From: Hellea sp.
GTDB lineage: Bacteria; Pseudomonadota; Alphaproteobacteria; Caulobacterales; Maricaulaceae
Reading direction: 5' to 3'
Length of the DNA stretch: 64,000 nucleotides
Assembly: GCA_013002305.1 (NCBI GenBank)
Contig: JABDKG010000025.1
Span: 44,297-108,296, forward strand
Shown here: positions 46,417 to 54,941 of the stretch, one piece after another
Layout: every line of letters starts with the position of its first letter
Position numbering within the stretch: the stretch's first letter is position 1
Notes under the pieces: model-generated
The model's input: only the letters and a program-made list of their open reading frames with translations
What the model was told of the DNA's origin: nothing
The model's database searches: none
Program-made: the position numbers and the translations under genes

Positions 46417-47421
46417 TCACATTAATAAATAGCCACTTAGTGCGAAACCTAAGACCAGCAAGATTGCCGCCCAAAAGTTAGATTTGAAAAGCTTAAGGGA
46501 CAAATCGTCTTTTTCTGAATTTAATCTATAAACTTGGTAGGCTAGGTGAAGACCAAATGGAACAGCCGGCAAATCTCGAATCAATCCTTCAAGAACTGAG
46601 AAAATTTCAAGAGTCGATTCCCTTTCAGGGATTCCGTTCCAATACAAAGGTCCTTCATAAATTACCGGACCCCAGATCGATAATGGAGATAAAGTAAAGA
46701 GAATAAAAAAGCACAAGAGATAGCTCATAGCCACGCCCGACTTCACGTGTTTTCCAAACCTTCTTGCGGTTGACTTGATCCCGACGAAAGCATCATCTTC
46801 GATGTCCTGACAGGCATAAATCGTATCATAACCGATCGTCCAGAAAATCAGGCCTAGGTAAAGAATGAAGGCACCAGGCGATATCTCGCCGGTCTTCGCC
46901 GCATAAGCCACCAAGGCCGCCCAGTTAAATGTCATCCCGAGCCAGACCTGTGGCCACCATGTGATCCGCTTCATAAACGGATAGGCTGCCACAAGCGGGA
47001 TCGAGCACAGCGCAATGATCTGGGCGAGGCGCGGCAGGAATAAGAGCACGATCAGGCCGACTATACATTGCGCCGCGAGCCAGAGCCACGATTGCTTGAC
47101 CGAAACTGTTCCGGCCGGAATAGGGCGCAGGGCCGTGCGCTCGACCTTGGCATCAAGGTCGCGATCGACAATATCATTATAGGTACAGCCCGCTCCGCGC
47201 ATCGCTATCGCCCCGATCAATATCAATGCCGCCCATTTGAGATCGGTAACAGCCAGTCCATGGGATAGAGACGCAAATGACAGCGCAATCCAGCCGGGCA
47301 GGGCGAGCAGCCAATAGCCAATCGGCCGATCCAGCCGCGACAGCTGAAGATACGGAATCCAGCCCTTGGGCATGCGATAAACCCAATGGTTCTTATCCGC
47401 GTCTTTAATGATTTGGGTCAT
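46417..47421 (-). CDS. ubiA: 4-hydroxybenzoate polyprenyltransferase
   Basis: UbiA joins 4-hydroxybenzoate to the polyprenyl tail in ubiquinone synthesis. The 334-residue membrane protein has the two Asp-rich Mg-diphosphate motifs, CTYNDIVDRDLDAKVERTALRPI (near residue 80) and GYDTIYACQDIEDDAFVGIKSTARRFG (near 200), and eight or nine membrane helices. Inverted-repeat elements flank it on both sides. It is divergent from rsmE. Confidence 0.95.
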   Translation of the reverse strand: MTQIIKDADKNHWVYRMPKGWIPYLQLSRLDRPIGYWLLALPGWIALSFASLSHGLAVTDLKWAALILIGAIAMRGAGCTYNDIVDRDLDAKVERTALRPIPAGTVSVKQSWLWLAAQCIVGLIVLLFLPRLAQIIALCSIPLVAAYPFMKRITWWPQVWLGMTFNWAALVAYAAKTGEISPGAFILYLGLIFWTIGYDTIYACQDIEDDAFVGIKSTARRFGKHVKSGVAMSYLLCFFILFTLSPLSIWGPVIYEGPLYWNGIPERESTLEIFSVLEGLIRDLPAVPFGLHLAYQVYRLNSEKDDLSLKLFKSNFWAAILLVLGFALSGYLLM

Positions 47422-47462
47422 TGGGCTTTGAGTAGCATTTCAGCGGATTAGTGCAACCGAAA

Positions 47463-47587
47463 CCCCTCCACCGCTTGGGCGGGGGAGGTGGCCCGCAGGG
47501 TTCGGAGGGGGTAGGGTCGCCGGAGCAATCCCCCTCCGTCAGTTCGCTTCGCTCACCCACACCTCCCCCGCTCTCGCGGTGGAGGGG
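47463..47587. repeat. Inverted-repeat element, copy 2 (right of ubiA)
   Basis: A perfect 12-bp terminal inverted repeat (CCCCTCCACCGC / GCGGTGGAGGGG) encloses 101 bases, with inner arms GGCGGGGGAGGTG / CACACCTCCCCC. It shares the middle GGAGGGGGTAGGGTC and CCCCCTCCGTCAGTTCG with copy 1 at 46253-46409. It lies between the divergent starts of ubiA and rsmE. Confidence 0.78.
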
Positions 47588-47641
47588 AAAAAGAAGTCAA
47601 TTCGGCAATGACAGTAAGGTGTAGTGACGCTAAAGAAAGCC

Positions 47642-48376
47642 ATGCGCCCGAACTACACATTGACCCGGCTTTATGTCGATGCCGATCTGGCCACAGGAAT
47701 GGATATAGTGCTGCCCAAAGAGCAGGCCCATTACCTTGCCAATGTCCTGCGTATGGACGGGGGCGGAGAGCTGCGGGTTTTTAATGGCCGCGATGGTGAG
47801 TGGAAAGCGGTGGTCACTAATATCACCCGCAAGAAAGCCGAGCTGAAAATTTCCGAGCGGCTCCGCGCTCCGCAAGCCTGCCCGGATATCTGGCTTTGCT
47901 TTGCGCCGGTTCGCAAACACCGTAATGCGTTTATTCTGGAAAAAGCCACGGAGCTCGGCGTCGCCGTACTGCAGCCTGTCGTCACCGCGCGCACGCAATT
48001 TGCCAAGCTTAAGCTGGATAAAATGCAAAGCCAGATCATTGAAGCGGCCGAGCAGACTGAGCGGCTGGATCTGCCGCAGCTCAATCCATCCACAACGTTA
48101 GAAAAGTTGCTGCAGGAATGGCAGAGCAAACGAATTTTGATTTTCGCCGACGAAGCCGGGGATGCGAAACCGGCGCTGGAAACTTTGCAAAATATAAGCG
48201 GCCCGGCTGCGCTCCTGATCGGCCCGGAGGGCGGATTTTCAGATGAAGAGCGCAGGCTTCTTCGGGCCCGGTCTTTTGTTCGGCCGGTCTCACTCGGCCC
48301 GCGTATACTCCGCGCCGACACGGCGGCTCTGGCGCTGCTGACGCTCTGGCAGGCCGCGCAAGGGGATTGGACCTGA
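47642..48376 (+). CDS. rsmE: 16S rRNA m3U1498 methyltransferase
   Basis: RsmE methylates N3 of U1498 in 16S rRNA. The 244-residue SPOUT protein has an N-terminal PUA-like domain (EQAHYLANVLRMDGGGELRVFNGRDGEW), and the C-terminal knot ALLIGPEGGFSDEERRLL and LGPRILRADTAALALLTLWQ. The ATG at 47642 (MRPNYTLTRLYV) is chosen; a GTG at 47624 with AAGGTG close by is the alternative. It is followed by the 5-FCL gene, whose start lies 14 bases after the stop. Confidence 0.93.
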   Translation: MRPNYTLTRLYVDADLATGMDIVLPKEQAHYLANVLRMDGGGELRVFNGRDGEWKAVVTNITRKKAELKISERLRAPQACPDIWLCFAPVRKHRNAFILEKATELGVAVLQPVVTARTQFAKLKLDKMQSQIIEAAEQTERLDLPQLNPSTTLEKLLQEWQSKRILIFADEAGDAKPALETLQNISGPAALLIGPEGGFSDEERRLLRARSFVRPVSLGPRILRADTAALALLTLWQAAQGDWT

Positions 48377-48390
48377 CCCTTAATATCGAC

Positions 48391-48936
48391 ATGGAAAAAT
48401 CCCGGGCGCGGCTTCAGGCTAAGGCGGCACGAGCGGCAGCCCATAATCCGGCGGCGGCGATTGAATTGATCCGCCATTTCCCGGCAACGCGGTTTAAAGG
48501 CGCCGTGATTGGCGGGTTTTGGCCGATCCAGTCCGAGATCGATCCAAGACCGTTGATGGAAGCGCTGGAGGCGCTTGGTCATAGGCTGGCGCTGCCCTGT
48601 ACGCCGCGCCGGGGGAAGCCGCTGACATTCCGGACCTGGAGCTTTGGCGCGCCGCTCAAAAAAGGGCCGCACCATACACGCGAGCCTTTTCCAGAAAACG
48701 CGGAGTTAAAGCCCGATCTGATCCTCGTACCGCTGCTGGCATTTACCGCGCGCGGCGAGCGCCTGGGCTATGGCGGCGGGTATTATGACCGGACGCTTTC
48801 GCAGCTTAGAGTGAAAAAACCGATTTTTGCTTGCGGTGTCGCCTATGCTGCGCAAGAAGCGGCGAGCCTGCCTACGGGCGCGCATGATGCGCCGCTCTCC
48901 GGCATGCTGACGGAACAGGAATTTAGAGAATTTTAG
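48391..48936 (+). CDS. 5-formyltetrahydrofolate cyclo-ligase
   Basis: The enzyme converts 5-formyl-THF to 5,10-methenyl-THF using ATP. The start is the ATG at 48391; an upstream in-frame TTG at 48367 overlaps rsmE. The 181-residue product has the family motifs GGFWPIQSEIDPRPLMEAL (substrate) and LVPLLAFTARGERLGYGGGYYDRTL (ATP-Mg). In many alphaproteobacteria it follows zapA and a 6S RNA; here it follows rsmE instead and precedes ymdB by 9 bases. Confidence 0.93.
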   Translation: MEKSRARLQAKAARAAAHNPAAAIELIRHFPATRFKGAVIGGFWPIQSEIDPRPLMEALEALGHRLALPCTPRRGKPLTFRTWSFGAPLKKGPHHTREPFPENAELKPDLILVPLLAFTARGERLGYGGGYYDRTLSQLRVKKPIFACGVAYAAQEAASLPTGAHDAPLSGMLTEQEFREF

Positions 48937-48945
48937 AAAGCCGCT

Positions 48946-49749
48946 ATGAAGGTTTTATTTTTAGGGGATGTGGTTGGCCGGTCAGGCCGCAAGGCGATCA
49001 AAGCCCATCTTCCAAGATTGCGAAACGAGATGTCGCTCGATGCCGTGATCTGCAACGCCGAAAACATGGCCGGCGGGTTTGGCGTCACCGCCGCGACCGT
49101 GCAGGACCTATATGATAGCGGCGTCGATATTATCACGCTTGGCAATCATAGTTTCGACAATCCGCAGGGCATATCCGTGATCGAAAATGATGAGCGCATA
49201 TTGCGCCCTGTCAATTATCCGCCCAATACGGCGCCGGGCCGCGGCGTCGGCCTTTATGAGATCGGAAATTACCGGATCATGGTCATGAATGTCCTTGGCC
49301 GGGTTTTCATGGACGCGCTCGATGATCCGTTTCAGGCGGTCGGTAAAGAGCTCGACACGGTTCCGCTCGGCGAGGTCGCGGATTTTATTCTGGTCGATAT
49401 GCACGCCGAAGCCAGTTCCGAAAAAAACGCCATGGGCGTTTTTTGCGATGGCCGCGCCTCGGCGGTTTTTGGTACCCACCAACATGTACCGACCGCTGAT
49501 ACGCGCATCTTGCCGGGCGGCACCGCCTATCAAACCGACGCGGGAATGTGCGGGGATTATGACAGTGTCATCGGTATGGACAAAGAAGAGCCGCTCCGGC
49601 GCTTCACCACCCGCATGCGCCAAAGCCGCTTCACCCCCGCCAGCGGAGAAGGCACAATGTGCGGGGTCTATGTCGAAACAGGTACCGACGGTCTCGCGGT
49701 GGAAACCCGGCCTATTCGCGTCGGCGGAGTGCTGTCATCTTCGGAGTAG
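48946..49749 (+). CDS. ymdB: YmdB-family metallophosphoesterase
   Basis: The 267-residue product matches TIGR00282: LFLGDVVGRSGRKAI, AVICNAENMAGGFGVTAATVQDLYDSGVDIITLGNHSFDN, ILVDMHAEASSEKNAMG and VFGTHQHVPTADTRILPGGTAYQTDAGMCGDYDSVIGM. These blocks hold the Asp, His and Asn ligands of a di-iron centre. In Bacillus the homologue is a 2',3'-cAMP phosphodiesterase that affects biofilm; the alphaproteobacterial role is unproved. It lies between the 5-FCL gene and yebC. Confidence 0.92.
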   Translation: MKVLFLGDVVGRSGRKAIKAHLPRLRNEMSLDAVICNAENMAGGFGVTAATVQDLYDSGVDIITLGNHSFDNPQGISVIENDERILRPVNYPPNTAPGRGVGLYEIGNYRIMVMNVLGRVFMDALDDPFQAVGKELDTVPLGEVADFILVDMHAEASSEKNAMGVFCDGRASAVFGTHQHVPTADTRILPGGTAYQTDAGMCGDYDSVIGMDKEEPLRRFTTRMRQSRFTPASGEGTMCGVYVETGTDGLAVETRPIRVGGVLSSSE

Positions 49750-49813
49750 GGCTTGCCCCGCGCGGCGTCATTGCCTAAATACGCTTCGAACTTAAGCAAT
49801 ACAGGGATTCTCG

Positions 49814-50596
49814 ATGGCAGGTCACTCAAAATGGGCCAATATCCAGCACCGTAAAGGACGTCAGGATAAGGCGCGCTCAAAACTATTTTCAAAACTGGCG
49901 AAAGACATTGCCATTGCCTCGAAAATGGGCGGCCCTGACCCGGACATGAATCCGCGTCTGCGTCTGGCGATCAATAACGCCAAAGGCCAGTCCATGCCCA
50001 AGGATAATATCCAGCGCGCGGTCGATAAAGGCGCGGGCGGAGAAGGCGCGGATTATGAAGAACTGCGCTATGAGGGCTTTGGCCCGGCCGGAATCGGCTT
50101 TATCGTCGAATGCTCGACCGACAATAATAATCGCTCGGCCATGGAAGTCCGCACAGCGTTTTCCAAAAACGGCGGCAATATGGGCGAGACCGGATCGGTC
50201 AGCTTCATGTTCGATCAGGTCGGCAAGATCGAATACGACCTGAAGGTCGCCGATGAAGACACGATGATGGAAGCGGCGATTGAAGCCGGCGCTGATGATG
50301 TCGAGACCGATGAAGAAGCGGCCGATCAATGGGATGAGTATGAGCCCGTCCATACAGTTTACACGGTTCGCGATGATCTCGGCGCGGTCGCAGCAGAGCT
50401 GGAGAAAAAGTTCGGAGAAGCCAAATCCGTTAATCTGATCTGGAAAGCGCAAAATGAAATCGACGCGCCGGACAAGGCGTCCCAAATCGTCCGGATCGTC
50501 GAAGCGCTCGAAGATCTCGACGACGTTCAAAACGTCTTTCATAATTTCGAAATGTCCGACGCGGCGATGGCGGAATTGGCAGAGGACGAGGACTAA
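49814..50596 (+). CDS. yebC: YebC/PmpR (TACO1) family protein
   Basis: The 260-residue product starts [33 protein letters not shown], the family hallmark, and continues with [36 protein letters not shown]. Family members act either as transcription regulators or as translation factors at proline stretches; newer work favours translation. It normally neighbours ruvC in proteobacteria; here about 3 kb of other genes separate them. Confidence 0.95.
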   Translation: MAGHSKWANIQHRKGRQDKARSKLFSKLAKDIAIASKMGGPDPDMNPRLRLAINNAKGQSMPKDNIQRAVDKGAGGEGADYEELRYEGFGPAGIGFIVECSTDNNNRSAMEVRTAFSKNGGNMGETGSVSFMFDQVGKIEYDLKVADEDTMMEAAIEAGADDVETDEEAADQWDEYEPVHTVYTVRDDLGAVAAELEKKFGEAKSVNLIWKAQNEIDAPDKASQIVRIVEALEDLDDVQNVFHNFEMSDAAMAELAEDED

Positions 50597-50668
50597 ACAA
50601 AAACAAACGCTGCGACCTTTTTGAAGAACATCGCAGCGCTCAAAAAGAGCCGGGAGAGATAACGGCTC
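50596..50668 (-). terminator. Two tandem hairpin terminators
   Basis: On the minus strand GAGCCG/CGGCTC (50647-50668) is followed by TTTTTG, then an 8-bp stem CGCTGCGA/TCGCAGCG (50608-50638) is followed by TTTGTTTTTGTTT. They lie past the stop of the gene at 50699, so they end it; they also separate it from the convergent yebC. Confidence 0.75.
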
Positions 50669-50698
50669 AGGGGTCAGGGTAGCCCGGGGTAGGGGAAG

Positions 50699-51346
50699 TT
50701 AGGCTACCGGTGATGAGAGATCAGTGATCATTTCGCCGACGCGATCTGCGAGCTGACCAATATTATATTCAATATTATCGGCGGTGACGGCGCCGAGCAC
50801 GATGCCGGTCCGGCTCTCCACCAGCAGGGCCTTGGCTTTGGCGCCCTCCCAGGATTTGCAATCCTTGGAAACGGTCAACCCTGTCTCTGACAAGGTTCTT
50901 TTACCAAAGCTGGCCCAGCTGGCATCGGGCCCCACGCCATAGATCAGCACATAGTCAAAACCTTCGCCCGCTGCGGTTAAGCGAACTTCGTCGATTTTAT
51001 TATCTGTGTCTTCACTGTCCATTGGAATTTCAGGGACGTAATCAATGTAATTGAAAGCCGATAGATTTAAAATTTCGGCGTCAATCCGCCGATCGAGAAA
51101 ATTCCAATCGACGAGTTCGTCGGTTGGAGTCGGAATTAGCCGACCGCCATCCAGGCGGGCCACGACGATGCGGGAATCCTTGCTAAATACTGGAACAAAT
51201 GTAGGCAGATAATCCTGAGTCGCGGCGGTTTCAAATAGCTGTACATCATTCAATCCGGCCTCAACCGGGTTCTCGATATCCAGAGCCAGGGCGCTGGAGC
51301 CGGTCGCGGCGATCGCGGCGATTGTTGTAAGTAGTAATTTTTTCAT
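50699..51346 (-). CDS. Exported protein, paralogue A of an unnamed family
   Basis: The 215-residue product has a signal peptide (MKKLLLTTIAAIAATGSSALA). The mature part shares a chain of short matches with the lipoprotein at 52699-53457: SRIVVARLDGGRLIPTPTDE against ARIGLARIENGQLATIPGDE, GEGFDYVLIYGVG against RQHLDYVLLYEVT, and AKALLVESRTGIVLG against ASAILLDVRNGYPYA. So both belong to one envelope family. Function is unknown. Two terminators follow it. Confidence 0.72.
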   Translation of the reverse strand: MKKLLLTTIAAIAATGSSALALDIENPVEAGLNDVQLFETAATQDYLPTFVPVFSKDSRIVVARLDGGRLIPTPTDELVDWNFLDRRIDAEILNLSAFNYIDYVPEIPMDSEDTDNKIDEVRLTAAGEGFDYVLIYGVGPDASWASFGKRTLSETGLTVSKDCKSWEGAKAKALLVESRTGIVLGAVTADNIEYNIGQLADRVGEMITDLSSPVA

Positions 51347-51671
51347 CTTTGCCTCCTTGGGACGAATTAGGGTGTTTCGATGATCCCGTTTTGCGCTTTG
51401 AAAAGGGCGGCAAGAGGCTGGATTTAAGGAGATATTGAGGCTTTTTACGCCGATTTGGGCCGAATTGTGCTCAGCCGCGTCAAATGCGGCGCGATTAAGA
51501 CGCTATTCAAAGGTCCGCTGTGCTTCTGGGTATGAGCGGAAGTAAAAATACCTACATTGAATGCGCGCGCCCAGGCCATGTAAAAAGTTATAGATTGGCA
51601 ATTGTTGAGGCGATGGACTTCCAGCCCGACATTGGTTATCGATGAAAGGTCATTAAACTAGGGAGCGCAAA
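51347..51671. other. Intergenic region without a recognised gene
   Basis: This 325-bp stretch separates the divergent starts of exported paralogue A and the HapK-like gene. I found no ORF with a plausible ribosome site, no RNA signature and no repeat. It must hold promoters for both genes; GGGAGCGCAAA before 51672 is the ribosome site of the latter. Confidence 0.5.
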
Positions 51672-51983
51672 ATGACCCAACTCGTAATCATGTATAATCT
51701 TAAGGACGGCGTCACGAAGGACGACTTTCATGAATGGGTCCGAACCGTTGATCAGCCCTCCATGCGCGGCCTTGGCTCGGTCGACAGTTTCCGTACATTT
51801 GAGACGAAGTCACTTTTGATGGGCGAGGGGAGTCCAAGCGTTCAATATGTCGAGATCTTCGACCTGAATGATTTTGGCGCTTTTACAGGAACGGATATGC
51901 CCGGTGATGTGGTGCAGGGGATTATGGGCGACTTTATGGGCTTTGCCGATGCGCCGCAATTTATCGTCGCCGAAGAAGTTTAA
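51672..51983 (+). CDS. HapK/RedY-like dimeric alpha-beta barrel protein
   Basis: The 103-residue product looks like the REDY/HapK group of ferredoxin-like alpha-beta barrels: LVIMYNLKDGVTKDDFHEWVRTVDQPSMRGLGSVDSFRTFE, then VQYVEIFDLNDFGAF. In prodigiosin-producing bacteria HapK/RedY has a role in pigment synthesis; here no such pathway is nearby, so the true role is unknown. A GGGAG Shine-Dalgarno precedes the ATG. It is isolated between minus-strand genes. Confidence 0.6.
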   Translation: MTQLVIMYNLKDGVTKDDFHEWVRTVDQPSMRGLGSVDSFRTFETKSLLMGEGSPSVQYVEIFDLNDFGAFTGTDMPGDVVQGIMGDFMGFADAPQFIVAEEV

Positions 51984-51999
51984 GAGGGCAACCCTCTTA

Positions 52000-52587
52000 T
52001 CAGGCAGCGATATACATGACCTGTTCGAAACGACCGGTGCCGTCATATTGGGGCCCCGCGCCCATTTCGATCAGCCGTCCACCCCAAGGGTCGAGATAGA
52101 CGATTTGTCCGGATGATGCGCGCTTGGACGCGACAATGAAATGCCCGCCATTGCGTGTATTGCCCTGATACCATCCCAGTAAAACAATTGCCGGAGTCGT
52201 ATCGCTCAATCGCCGCGGGTCAACAGCAGTACCGCGGGCGAATTGGGTGAGCCGTGTAACTCTAAGACCGTCATTTTTTAACTGCTGTCCGACCTGGCCC
52301 ATATAAGTTCCGAACTGCGAGAACATATTCCCAAATGAACTTTGATTGTTCTGATGGGCGCTGGGAGCCAAGCACATTGGCGAGGATGGCGGTGGTGATA
52401 AATCCATCTGATCGACCACGTTTCGGTAGAGACGAGTCGCGATCGACCATTCGCCTTCGTTAAAAGTCATTTGCTTGGCTTGATTGCGTGCCATCCAGAT
52501 ACAGGCAATTGCGCAGGATGCTGCTTGCCGTTGTGCCCAGACCTGATGAGTCATGCGATCACTGTCTTGTCTATAATTAATTGTCAT
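52000..52587 (-). CDS. Papain-like cysteine protease (C39-like)
   Basis: The 195-residue product has a papain-type triad: Cys25 in RQAASCAIACIWMA (with Gln21 positioned as a possible oxyanion-hole residue), His149 in NGGHFIVAS and Asp166 in VYLDPWGG. The layout resembles C39-like and AvrRpt2-like papain-fold peptidases. There is no signal peptide and no adjoining ABC exporter. Possible roles are housekeeping bacteriocin-type processing, a toxin effector, or peptide cleavage in the cytoplasm; the sequence does not decide. It lies in the yebC-ruvC islet. Confidence 0.72.
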   Translation of the reverse strand: MTINYRQDSDRMTHQVWAQRQAASCAIACIWMARNQAKQMTFNEGEWSIATRLYRNVVDQMDLSPPPSSPMCLAPSAHQNNQSSFGNMFSQFGTYMGQVGQQLKNDGLRVTRLTQFARGTAVDPRRLSDTTPAIVLLGWYQGNTRNGGHFIVASKRASSGQIVYLDPWGGRLIEMGAGPQYDGTGRFEQVMYIAA

Positions 52588-52698
52588 TTTATGCCCCGAT
52601 AGAAATTGATTTTGCGCCTAAGACTATCCTATCACATTTTACTCATTTTGTGAATGTAGGGGTGGTCAGTGCAATTTGTTCAGGGGTTATTTCGGGCG

Positions 52699-53457
52699 TT
52701 AATAACCCTCGGCGACAAGATTTTCATAGGCGACGTCTTTGAGATCCTGCAAGGCAACCTCGATTTCATCGACGAGTTTTTCGACCGATTGCAGCCGTCC
52801 TTTATCTTCCAGTTTAGTGCGTTTGGACCTCGCCCCGGATTTGGTGGTCGTCGAACGATTATCGGCAAAAGTTGTTGTCGTGGCGTAAGGATATCCGTTT
52901 CGAACATCAAGCAATATAGCCGAGGCGACGGTGTCGACTTCGACTTTGCGCGACGGGATCAAAAACAGTCCAAGGATCGTCGCATCTGTAAAACCAAGAC
53001 CGTTGCTGAGGCGCTGATCCTTATTGGTGACTTCATAGAGAAGGACATAATCCAGATGCTGCCGCGCCGCGCCGCGTCTTATATCGTCGACCACATTAAA
53101 GACCCGGTCGCCATCCCGCCGCGCGACCATCGCCGCGACCGTTGGTGAGACCGGAACAAAATCGCCATAGCGGTGCCCTTCGCGCTCGGCCATGTCCGAC
53201 CAATAGGACGCTTCGTCGCCGGGAATCGTCGCCAGCTGTCCATTTTCAATCCGCGCCAGGCCGATACGCGCTGGAAAGCGGATGTCCGGCTCGATCGCGG
53301 CAATATTCATAATGTCGGCGTCAACCGTGGAGAGACTGCTATAGGCCGGGCTTTGTTGATAACGATCCAGAAAGTCAGCGCCGGATGTGGTTTGGACGTG
53401 GGTTGAACATCCCGCTAATAAAGTGGCCGCGCCGATCATAATGAGGCGTTTTATCAT
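52699..53457 (-). CDS. Lipoprotein, paralogue B of the same unnamed family
   Basis: The 252-residue product has a lipoprotein signal (MIKRLIMIGAATLLAGC, lipobox LAGC) and the same chain of blocks as the exported protein at 50699-51346, including RRGAARQHLDYVLLYEVT and a shared end region of LVDEIEVALQDL type. It is about 35 residues longer, with an insertion containing SNGLGFTDATILGLFLIPSRKVEV and a basic patch RSTTTKSGARSKRTK. The family is not recognised; a C-terminal helical region may pack on the core. Confidence 0.72.
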   Translation of the reverse strand: MIKRLIMIGAATLLAGCSTHVQTTSGADFLDRYQQSPAYSSLSTVDADIMNIAAIEPDIRFPARIGLARIENGQLATIPGDEASYWSDMAEREGHRYGDFVPVSPTVAAMVARRDGDRVFNVVDDIRRGAARQHLDYVLLYEVTNKDQRLSNGLGFTDATILGLFLIPSRKVEVDTVASAILLDVRNGYPYATTTTFADNRSTTTKSGARSKRTKLEDKGRLQSVEKLVDEIEVALQDLKDVAYENLVAEGY

Positions 53458-53647
53458 CTGTCTCTCCTTTGGTGCACCCGTCCCGCGTTAGCGACGGGAC
53501 AGGCGCGGCTCCCCGCGGAAGTCTTCTCTAGCGCTCTGATTGGCCCAAAAACGGGCGGAAATAGGGCCATTTAAAGGCATTTATGGTTAATAGCCGTTAA
53601 CCCCTTTTGTCTTGCGCTTCGGCTTTGTTCCTCTATTGTTCTTTTCT

Positions 53648-54154
53648 ATGAACGGGATTCGAATAATTGGCCTTGACCCAAGCCTTGTGGCTTGCGGCTG
53701 GGGCGTGATTGAGATGGAGGGCACCAAGCTTCGCCACATCGCGCACGGCGTCATTCGCCCGAATAGCAAGGCTGAGCTGAGCGATCGGCTCAAAGCCATT
53801 TTTGAGGCGATCACCCGGATCATTGAAATGCACGGCCCTCATGAGGCCTCCGTTGAACTGGCATTTATGAAAAACAATGCTGATAGCGCTCTTAAACTGG
53901 GACAGGCGCGAGCGGCCTGTCTTTTGGCGGCAAGCCTGTCCGGGCTCGCAATTGGCGAATATTCCGCGCGTTCGGTTAAGAAATCTGTTGTCGGGACAGG
54001 CAAGGCGGACAAACATCAGGTCGCGCATATGATGAAAGTCCTGATGCCCGGATGCGGCGTCAAAGCCGGCGATGCTGCTGATGCGCTCGCCATTGCGATC
54101 TGTCATGGTCACCGGGTCAATGCTGCGGGTTCATTATATAGACGGAGTGCGTGA
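53648..54154 (+). CDS. ruvC: Crossover junction endodeoxyribonuclease RuvC
   Basis: RuvC cuts Holliday junctions. The start at 53648 gives MNGIRIIGLDPSL; an in-frame upstream ATG at 53612 adds a hydrophobic, non-conserved extension. The 168-residue product has catalytic Asp in GLDPSLVACGWGV, Glu in ASVELAFMKNN, and Asp residues in KAGDAADALAIAICHGHR. It leads the ruvCAB cluster; a palindromic element separates it from ruvA. Confidence 0.93.
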   Translation: MNGIRIIGLDPSLVACGWGVIEMEGTKLRHIAHGVIRPNSKAELSDRLKAIFEAITRIIEMHGPHEASVELAFMKNNADSALKLGQARAACLLAASLSGLAIGEYSARSVKKSVVGTGKADKHQVAHMMKVLMPGCGVKAGDAADALAIAICHGHRVNAAGSLYRRSA

Positions 54155-54174
54155 TGAATTTTTATATATTAAAT

Positions 54175-54273
54175 CCGCTCATCCCCGCGAAAGCGGGGAA
54201 CCAGCCGGAAATACAGGCATGGCTGGGTAATTTTCAGGAAAACGGGTTACCAGATCAAGCCGGGGATGAGCGG
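54175..54273. repeat. Palindromic intergenic element between ruvC and ruvA
   Basis: A perfect 13-bp inverted repeat (CCGCTCATCCCCG at 54175-54187, CGGGGATGAGCGG at 54261-54273) with an inner CCCCGCGAAAGCGGGG hairpin. It resembles the element at 25034-25140 in its TCATCCCCG ends. It could act as an RNA stem or attenuate readthrough from ruvC into ruvAB. Confidence 0.65.
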
Positions 54274-54302
54274 AGTATTTTTGCTTTGGCTGGAACAATT
54301 TC

Positions 54303-54941
54303 ATGATCGGAATGCTGACAGGAACCTGCCTGATGGCCGGGAGCGGCGAGGCGATTATTGATGTTGGCGGCGTCGGATATCTTGTGCAATGCGGCTCCCG
54401 GACACTTGGCGGCCTCGGCGTCGGCGAGACCGCTTGCCTGCATATTGAAACCCATGTGCGCGAACAGGCCATTACCTTATTTGGATTTCACAATGAAGAA
54501 GAGCGCGCTTGGTTTGTTCGCTTACAATCGGTCCAGGGGGTCGGCCCGAAAGCGGCGCTTGCCATTTTGGATATTTTATCTCCCGGCGAGATTTTATCAG
54601 CGGCCAGCCTTGAAGATAAAACCGCCTTTGCCCGCGCCAGCGGCGTTGGACCGAAATTGGCGACCCGGATCGCAACCGAGCTGTCCGGGAAACCGCCGCC
54701 CGCCGGACGCGGCATTGGCGGCGTGTTCACTGCGCCGAGCAGTTCGCCGCAATCAGGCGCAGAATCCCGCGAAGGATTATCGGATATGCGCCTGCGCAAT
54801 GACGCCGTTTCTGCGCTGGTCAATCTGGGAATAGGGCAGTCAGATGGCTTGCGGGCTGTCGCGAGCGCCTATAACAGTTTTTCGGAAGACCCGGATCTGG
54901 ATGATCTGATCCGCGTCGCGCTGAAGGAGCTCGGGAACTGA
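54303..54941 (+). CDS. ruvA: Holliday junction helicase subunit RuvA
   Basis: RuvA binds the four-way junction and docks RuvB. The 212-residue product has domain I ([31 protein letters not shown]), two helix-hairpin-helix motifs ([16 protein letters not shown] and [16 protein letters not shown]), an acidic/Gly linker and the RuvB-binding domain III ([23 protein letters not shown]). Its TGA shares bases with the CTG that begins ruvB. Confidence 0.95.
   Translation: MIGMLTGTCLMAGSGEAIIDVGGVGYLVQCGSRTLGGLGVGETACLHIETHVREQAITLFGFHNEEERAWFVRLQSVQGVGPKAALAILDILSPGEILSAASLEDKTAFARASGVGPKLATRIATELSGKPPPAGRGIGGVFTAPSSSPQSGAESREGLSDMRLRNDAVSALVNLGIGQSDGLRAVASAYNSFSEDPDLDDLIRVALKELGN

Noticed and set aside
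47731..48675. A 314-codon frame antisense to rsmE and the 5-FCL gene
   Set aside because: It crosses two conserved genes, is low-complexity (Arg/Ser rich) and has no ribosome site.
53476..53500. GTCCCG/CGGGAC hairpin as a terminator
   Set aside because: It lies between divergent genes, upstream of both, with no T run, so it has nothing to terminate.
53587..53601. TTAA-TAGCCG-TTAAC upstream of ruvC as a CtrA box
   Set aside because: The spacer is 6 bases rather than 7, which breaks the consensus geometry.
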